From positions 1-55,890 of the forward strand of contig JBNKKH010000030.1 in the NCBI GenBank assembly GCA_050291725.1: a stretch of 55,890 nucleotides of DNA, in the 5' to 3' direction. Shown here in pieces: positions 52,077 to 55,890 of the stretch. The translations under genes were made by a program, and so were the position numbers. The notes beneath the pieces were generated by a model. It was given only the letters and a program-made list of their open reading frames with translations. It made no database searches and had not been told where the DNA came from. Every line of letters starts with the position of its first letter. The stretch's first letter is position 1. The stretch is from JAAGZL01 sp050291725 (lineage in GTDB: Bacteria > Pseudomonadota > Gammaproteobacteria > Chromatiales > Chromatiaceae).

Positions 52077-53090
52077 ATGGCTCAACGCAAACTCACGCAA
52101 AAACAGAAACAGCATATCCAGCGGATCCAGGAAAAGCGGCGTGAACGTCTAGCCAAACGCACAGAGAAATCGCTGGAACAGCATGATGAAGATAGTCCCA
52201 TGGCAGGTAGAGTAATTGCCAGACATGGTCAAAATCTGGCAGTGGCTGACTCTGAAGGCAACATCCACCACTGTCTATCGCGGCAAAATATAGGCCATAT
52301 CGTTTGTGGTGATCGGGTAGTCTGGCAAGCCACGGAGCAAGGCAACGGCGTTGTCACCGCGTGTCTGGAGAGAAGCTCTGTCTTAGCAAGGCCTGACTAT
52401 AGTGGACGGGAAAAGCCCCTGGCAGCCAACATCACTCTATTGGTAATAGTAGTGGCACCGGAACCTGAACCGAGTGAATATCTGGTTGACCAATACCTGG
52501 TAACTGCCGAGACCATTGGAGTACCAGCCCTTATTGCCATCAATAAGTTTGACCTCATCCAAGGAGAGAAAGGGGAGCAGTTCAGTCGGCGCATTCAGCT
52601 GTATGAAGATATCGGCTATGCAGTAGCACATATCAGCGCCCATACCAATCATGGCTTGGACCCCATGGTAGAACGCCTGCGAGGTGAAACTTCTATCCTG
52701 GTGGGTCAATCCGGTGTAGGTAAATCCTCCATCATCAACGCCCTGCTGCCGGATATCGATCTCCAGGTAGGAAGATTATCGGAAGCAACCAACTTGGGCC
52801 GCCACACCACGTCTGCCAGTACCTGTTACTCCCTCCCCGCTGGCGGAGAATTGATCGATTCACCCGGGGTGAGAAGCTTTCGACTACTAAAGCTCAGCCG
52901 CAGTGAACTGGAAAACGGCTTTAGGGAATTTCGACCCTTCCTTGGTCATTGCCAATTCAATGATTGCCAACATCTACAAGAACCAGGATGCGCTATTAAG
53001 CAGGCCGTAGAAGATGGCCATATCTCGCAACAACGCATGGATAACTTTCTACACCTGGCTGACGCTATGCCTAATGGGTTAGGTGAATAG
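52077..53090 (+). CDS. rsgA: Ribosome small-subunit-dependent GTPase A
   Basis: 337 residues. Circularly permuted GTPase order: NKFDL (G4), then GQSGVGKSSIINALL (G1), then DSPGVRSF (G3). An OB-fold N-terminus (AGRVIARHGQNLAVADSEG) precedes, and a zinc-binding C-terminal part (HCQFNDCQHLQEPGCAIK) follows. It helps in late 30S ribosome maturation. Seven bases after the cytochrome gene. Confidence 0.97.
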   Translation: MAQRKLTQKQKQHIQRIQEKRRERLAKRTEKSLEQHDEDSPMAGRVIARHGQNLAVADSEGNIHHCLSRQNIGHIVCGDRVVWQATEQGNGVVTACLERSSVLARPDYSGREKPLAANITLLVIVVAPEPEPSEYLVDQYLVTAETIGVPALIAINKFDLIQGEKGEQFSRRIQLYEDIGYAVAHISAHTNHGLDPMVERLRGETSILVGQSGVGKSSIINALLPDIDLQVGRLSEATNLGRHTTSASTCYSLPAGGELIDSPGVRSFRLLKLSRSELENGFREFRPFLGHCQFNDCQHLQEPGCAIKQAVEDGHISQQRMDNFLHLADAMPNGLGE

Positions 53091-53249
53091 AAATCAATAA
53101 GACCAAGTACTGAAAAGTACCGCTTTAAGACAGAAGAGAGATTTTATAAACGCTGGTAGTGATAACCAAGTAGCAATTAATCTGCTATGACACTCCTAAA
53201 GTTGTCGAAGCCTGCTTTTATTCCAGCGTACCACTAAGTTTGTGTCGCC

Positions 53250-55890
53250 CTAACTCTGCTTAGACAACACTAAAGGCCTCATTGAATGAATATCGTCCAA
53301 TATAGCGTAGACCACCGGCACCAGCAGTAGAACCAGAAACGTAGCCATAGCCAATCCAAAGACAATAGTAATTGCCATTGGGAGTAGAAACTGGGCCTGA
53401 ATGGATGTTTCGAACATAAGCGGAGTTAACCCACCAATAGTTGTAAGCGATGTGAGTACCACAGCACGCAGCCTATCGCGCGCCGCCCCTGCCGCAGCCG
53501 CCTGCATACTTTCACCCGCAGCCACCCGCTCATCTGCTCGGGAAACCAGAATAATAGAGTCATTAACTATTATCCCGGACAGACCAAGAAGCCCAACCAG
53601 GCTAAGCATAGTCAAACTCTGGCCCATTACTAGATGTCCAAGCACCACACCAACAATACCAAAGGGGATGATGATCATAACGATGAGTGGACGCGCATAG
53701 CTGGCAAACACCCAGGCCAATACGATATAGATCAAAACAAATGCAATTAAGGAGCCATGCTGCAGATCGGAAAAGCCATCACTCTGCTCGCGCATACCAC
53801 CGCCAACGTTAAGCTCTACGCCATGACGTTTTATCACTTCATTAAGCCCGGCCTGCTTCAACGCTCTACGCGCCTCTACCAGGGTCAGCACTTTACCATC
53901 AAGATCAGCGCCTACCGTGATATTGGTTCTGCCATCGCGGCGCATGATTGTAGAGAAGGCCGATTTCTCTTCCAGGTTGGCAATGTCCCGTAGGGGAACA
54001 TAAATCCCTCCAGGACCAGCGATACGCATTTCACGCAGGGCTTGCATACCATGCACGCTACGCTCACGTTGAATACGAATCACCACCTCTTCGGAACGGC
54101 GGGCAAACCTGCGTACTATTTGTCCCTCCAGTGACTGTTGCACCTGTGAGGTTACATCATCAATGGTGAATCCCAGCATTCTGCCACGCTGAGTTAGACG
54201 AATAGCCACATCACGTTTACCCCAAGGTAGATTATCACTAACTGCCTGCACTCCAGGGATAGATGAGAGCAGGCTCTCAATTTCCAGTGCGGCAGTTTTC
54301 AAGCTGTAGGCATCATCTCCCTGCAGGTGCAGTTCTAAATCCTGCGGCGCGCCGCCATGACGGCGTACGCCGATAGAGAAGCTGGCAAGACCAGGAATGG
54401 ATGGCACCATACTTTTCCAGGTACGTACTATCTCATTGGTACGTACGCTGCGTTTCTCTGATGGAGTTAGCTGAACATCCAGCTGAGCCAGATGATCACC
54501 AGATGAGTACCCAAGTTGTCCTAACCAGGAGAAGGTAACCTCAACAAGCTGCTTGCCTTTACCCAGTCGATATTCAGCCTTACTAAGGCTATCTTCAATA
54601 ATCGCCAAAGCTTCTAGGGTCTTATCACGGGAAGTGCCAGCCTGCATTGTTATTCCGACAGAGACATACTCTGCCTCCGGTGAAGGAAAGAAGTTAAAAC
54701 GCAACTTTCCACTCATAACGATGGAGAGACTAATCAATAGTAACGCCACCACCGCCGCCAACACCGCATAACGCCAGACAATAACAAAGTCTACTAATGG
54801 CCCGAACACTTTATCTCTGAAATTACTAAAGCGTCGATCAAACTCAAGCCGAAAATTGCTTTGACTGCCGCTATGGGATAAGGCATGACGTAGATGGGAA
54901 GGCAAAATAAAGAAACATTCAAGCAGGCTAGCAACAAGAGCTGCAGTTACCACTAGTGGCAGCCCATGCAACATATCACCTACACGCCCGGTAAAAAACA
55001 TTGTAGGCAGAAAAGCGACAATAGTGGTTAAGGTAGCTGCCATTACTGGCGCTGACATACGTACAGCTCCGCTTTCCACAGCCTGTTTAATTGGCACGCC
55101 GTCTTCACGTAAGCTCGCGGTATGCTCACCAACCACGATGGCATCATCCACAATAATGCCCAGCGCCAACATCAAGGCAAACAGGGAAAACATATTGATA
55201 CTTTGGCCGGTCATCCACATAACGGCAAAAGTAGCCATCAAGGCCACTGGAATACCGAAGGCAACCCAAAATGCTATGCGGGCATTGAGAAACAGAAACA
55301 GCACCACCATCACGATAGCCAGCCCCTGCAGTCCGTTCATATAAAGCAGATTGATTCTTTCTTGCAGATAGGAGGCCTGAACATCGAACAGTTCAATTGA
55401 AAGATCTTGCGGAAACCTGTTACGGGCTTTCTCAACATAGCTGTGCAGTATTTCATTTGTCTTCAGAGTGTCTGCTAAAGGAGTACGCTGTATCTCCAGG
55501 CGGATAGCTGATGTGCCTTGATGCAACCCCCGCACCTGATCAGAATTAAAGGTATCCTCCACCTTCGCCACTCGGTTGAGCACCAATCGTTCACCACTCT
55601 TACCAGAACGCAGAATAATTTCCCCAATCTCTTCTGCTGTATCTGCTCGCCCTACTCCATGCACTGACCGATCCAGTCCACCCCGCAGGCTACCTGCAGG
55701 TCTATCCCTGGTATCTCGTTTGATAGCAGCAGCGATCTCATCCATAGTGAGGTCATAGCGAGCAAGCATACGCTCTGGCACCATAACCTTAATCTCCTCC
55801 TCGCGAGTACCGGTCATGGTCACCCGATCAATACCCGCATCCAACAGGCCATCACGAATACGAATTGCATAGCCCTTCAGTTCACTCTCT
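53250..55890 (-). CDS. RND efflux permease, partial (5' end beyond window)
   Basis: The frame stays open to the right edge, so the N-terminal ~150 residues are outside; about 879 residues are visible (family length about 1030). Typical AcrB-like layout: porter domains around two sets of membrane helices, with the proton-relay helix FSLFALMLALGIIVDDAIVVGEH and its neighbours (TIVAFLPTMFFTGRVGDML). The second half carries LLGLSGIIVNDSIILVSRADE and the last helices FGLAMATFLVLLLVPVVYAIL. A periplasmic adaptor gene would be expected just outside the window. Substrate unknown. Confidence 0.93.
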   Translation of the reverse strand, partial: ESELKGYAIRIRDGLLDAGIDRVTMTGTREEEIKVMVPERMLARYDLTMDEIAAAIKRDTRDRPAGSLRGGLDRSVHGVGRADTAEEIGEIILRSGKSGERLVLNRVAKVEDTFNSDQVRGLHQGTSAIRLEIQRTPLADTLKTNEILHSYVEKARNRFPQDLSIELFDVQASYLQERINLLYMNGLQGLAIVMVVLFLFLNARIAFWVAFGIPVALMATFAVMWMTGQSINMFSLFALMLALGIIVDDAIVVGEHTASLREDGVPIKQAVESGAVRMSAPVMAATLTTIVAFLPTMFFTGRVGDMLHGLPLVVTAALVASLLECFFILPSHLRHALSHSGSQSNFRLEFDRRFSNFRDKVFGPLVDFVIVWRYAVLAAVVALLLISLSIVMSGKLRFNFFPSPEAEYVSVGITMQAGTSRDKTLEALAIIEDSLSKAEYRLGKGKQLVEVTFSWLGQLGYSSGDHLAQLDVQLTPSEKRSVRTNEIVRTWKSMVPSIPGLASFSIGVRRHGGAPQDLELHLQGDDAYSLKTAALEIESLLSSIPGVQAVSDNLPWGKRDVAIRLTQRGRMLGFTIDDVTSQVQQSLEGQIVRRFARRSEEVVIRIQRERSVHGMQALREMRIAGPGGIYVPLRDIANLEEKSAFSTIMRRDGRTNITVGADLDGKVLTLVEARRALKQAGLNEVIKRHGVELNVGGGMREQSDGFSDLQHGSLIAFVLIYIVLAWVFASYARPLIVMIIIPFGIVGVVLGHLVMGQSLTMLSLVGLLGLSGIIVNDSIILVSRADERVAAGESMQAAAAGAARDRLRAVVLTSLTTIGGLTPLMFETSIQAQFLLPMAITIVFGLAMATFLVLLLVPVVYAILDDIHSMRPLVLSKQS

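Noticed and set aside
44..55890. tRNA, rRNA, CRISPR arrays, intact insertion sequences or attachment sites
   Set aside because: I looked for cloverleaf-like sequences, regularly spaced repeats and transposase genes on both strands and saw none that I can support.

Overview
The window reads as chromosome of a gammaproteobacterium, probably a respiratory, sulfur-oxidiser-like lineage (an inference from gene order and gene content; no rRNA or marker is present). The strongest clue is the block from about 33.6 to 53.1 kb. It keeps the classic gammaproteobacterial order rsgA, orn, queG, nnr, tsaE, amidase, mutL, miaA, hfq, hflX, hflK, hflC, a DUF2065 gene and purA. Several genes are inserted: hisZ between the DUF2065 gene and purA; a VOC protein, a SLAC1-type channel and a hypothetical protein between orn and queG; an M48 protease and a small cytochrome c between orn and rsgA. 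No tRNA, rRNA, CRISPR array or intact transposon was seen.

Left part (1-15 kb). Three co-directional AT-rich genes encode unrecognised, mostly exported proteins, two of them with beta-propeller-like repeats and one ending in an ankyrin-like unit. The 590-base gap after them is rich in inverted repeats. Next, on the minus strand, is an iron operon headed by a near-perfect Fur box (9631-9649). It holds an unknown 69-residue protein, a 33-residue single-helix membrane protein, HemP, an LbtU-like outer-membrane barrel, then feoA, feoB and feoC. A decayed hipB/hipA module lies upstream of the Fur box. A second minus-strand cluster (10.2-15.0 kb) combines a monohaem cytochrome c, a PepSY protein, a PhoP/PhoQ-like two-component pair, a four-EF-hand periplasmic protein, a membrane cytochrome b and an eight-haem cytochrome c with a nine-aspartate tail. 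It looks like a sensor-controlled electron-transfer unit, possibly linked to metal or Ca.

Middle part (15-33 kb). A plus-strand operon speD-speE-ODC makes spermidine from ornithine. A minus-strand operon gnd-zwf-pgl covers the oxidative pentose phosphate branch. After it come a PEP-CTERM tail relic, an HD-GYP response regulator, a Crp/Fnr-type regulator with a palindromic operator in front of a DUF2892 membrane protein, and a three-gene unit led by an unusual acyltransferase-alpha/beta hydrolase fusion. A metallophosphoesterase, bioA (preceded by a possible small RNA or attenuator), a cytochrome b561 and a MltB-like transglycosylase follow.

Right part (33-55.9 kb). This is the housekeeping superoperon: nucleotide and histidine metabolism, membrane quality control, RNA chaperone, tRNA modification, mismatch repair, cell-wall amidase and metabolite repair. 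It ends in an RND efflux permease that runs off the window. Both the first and last genes are cut by the window edges.
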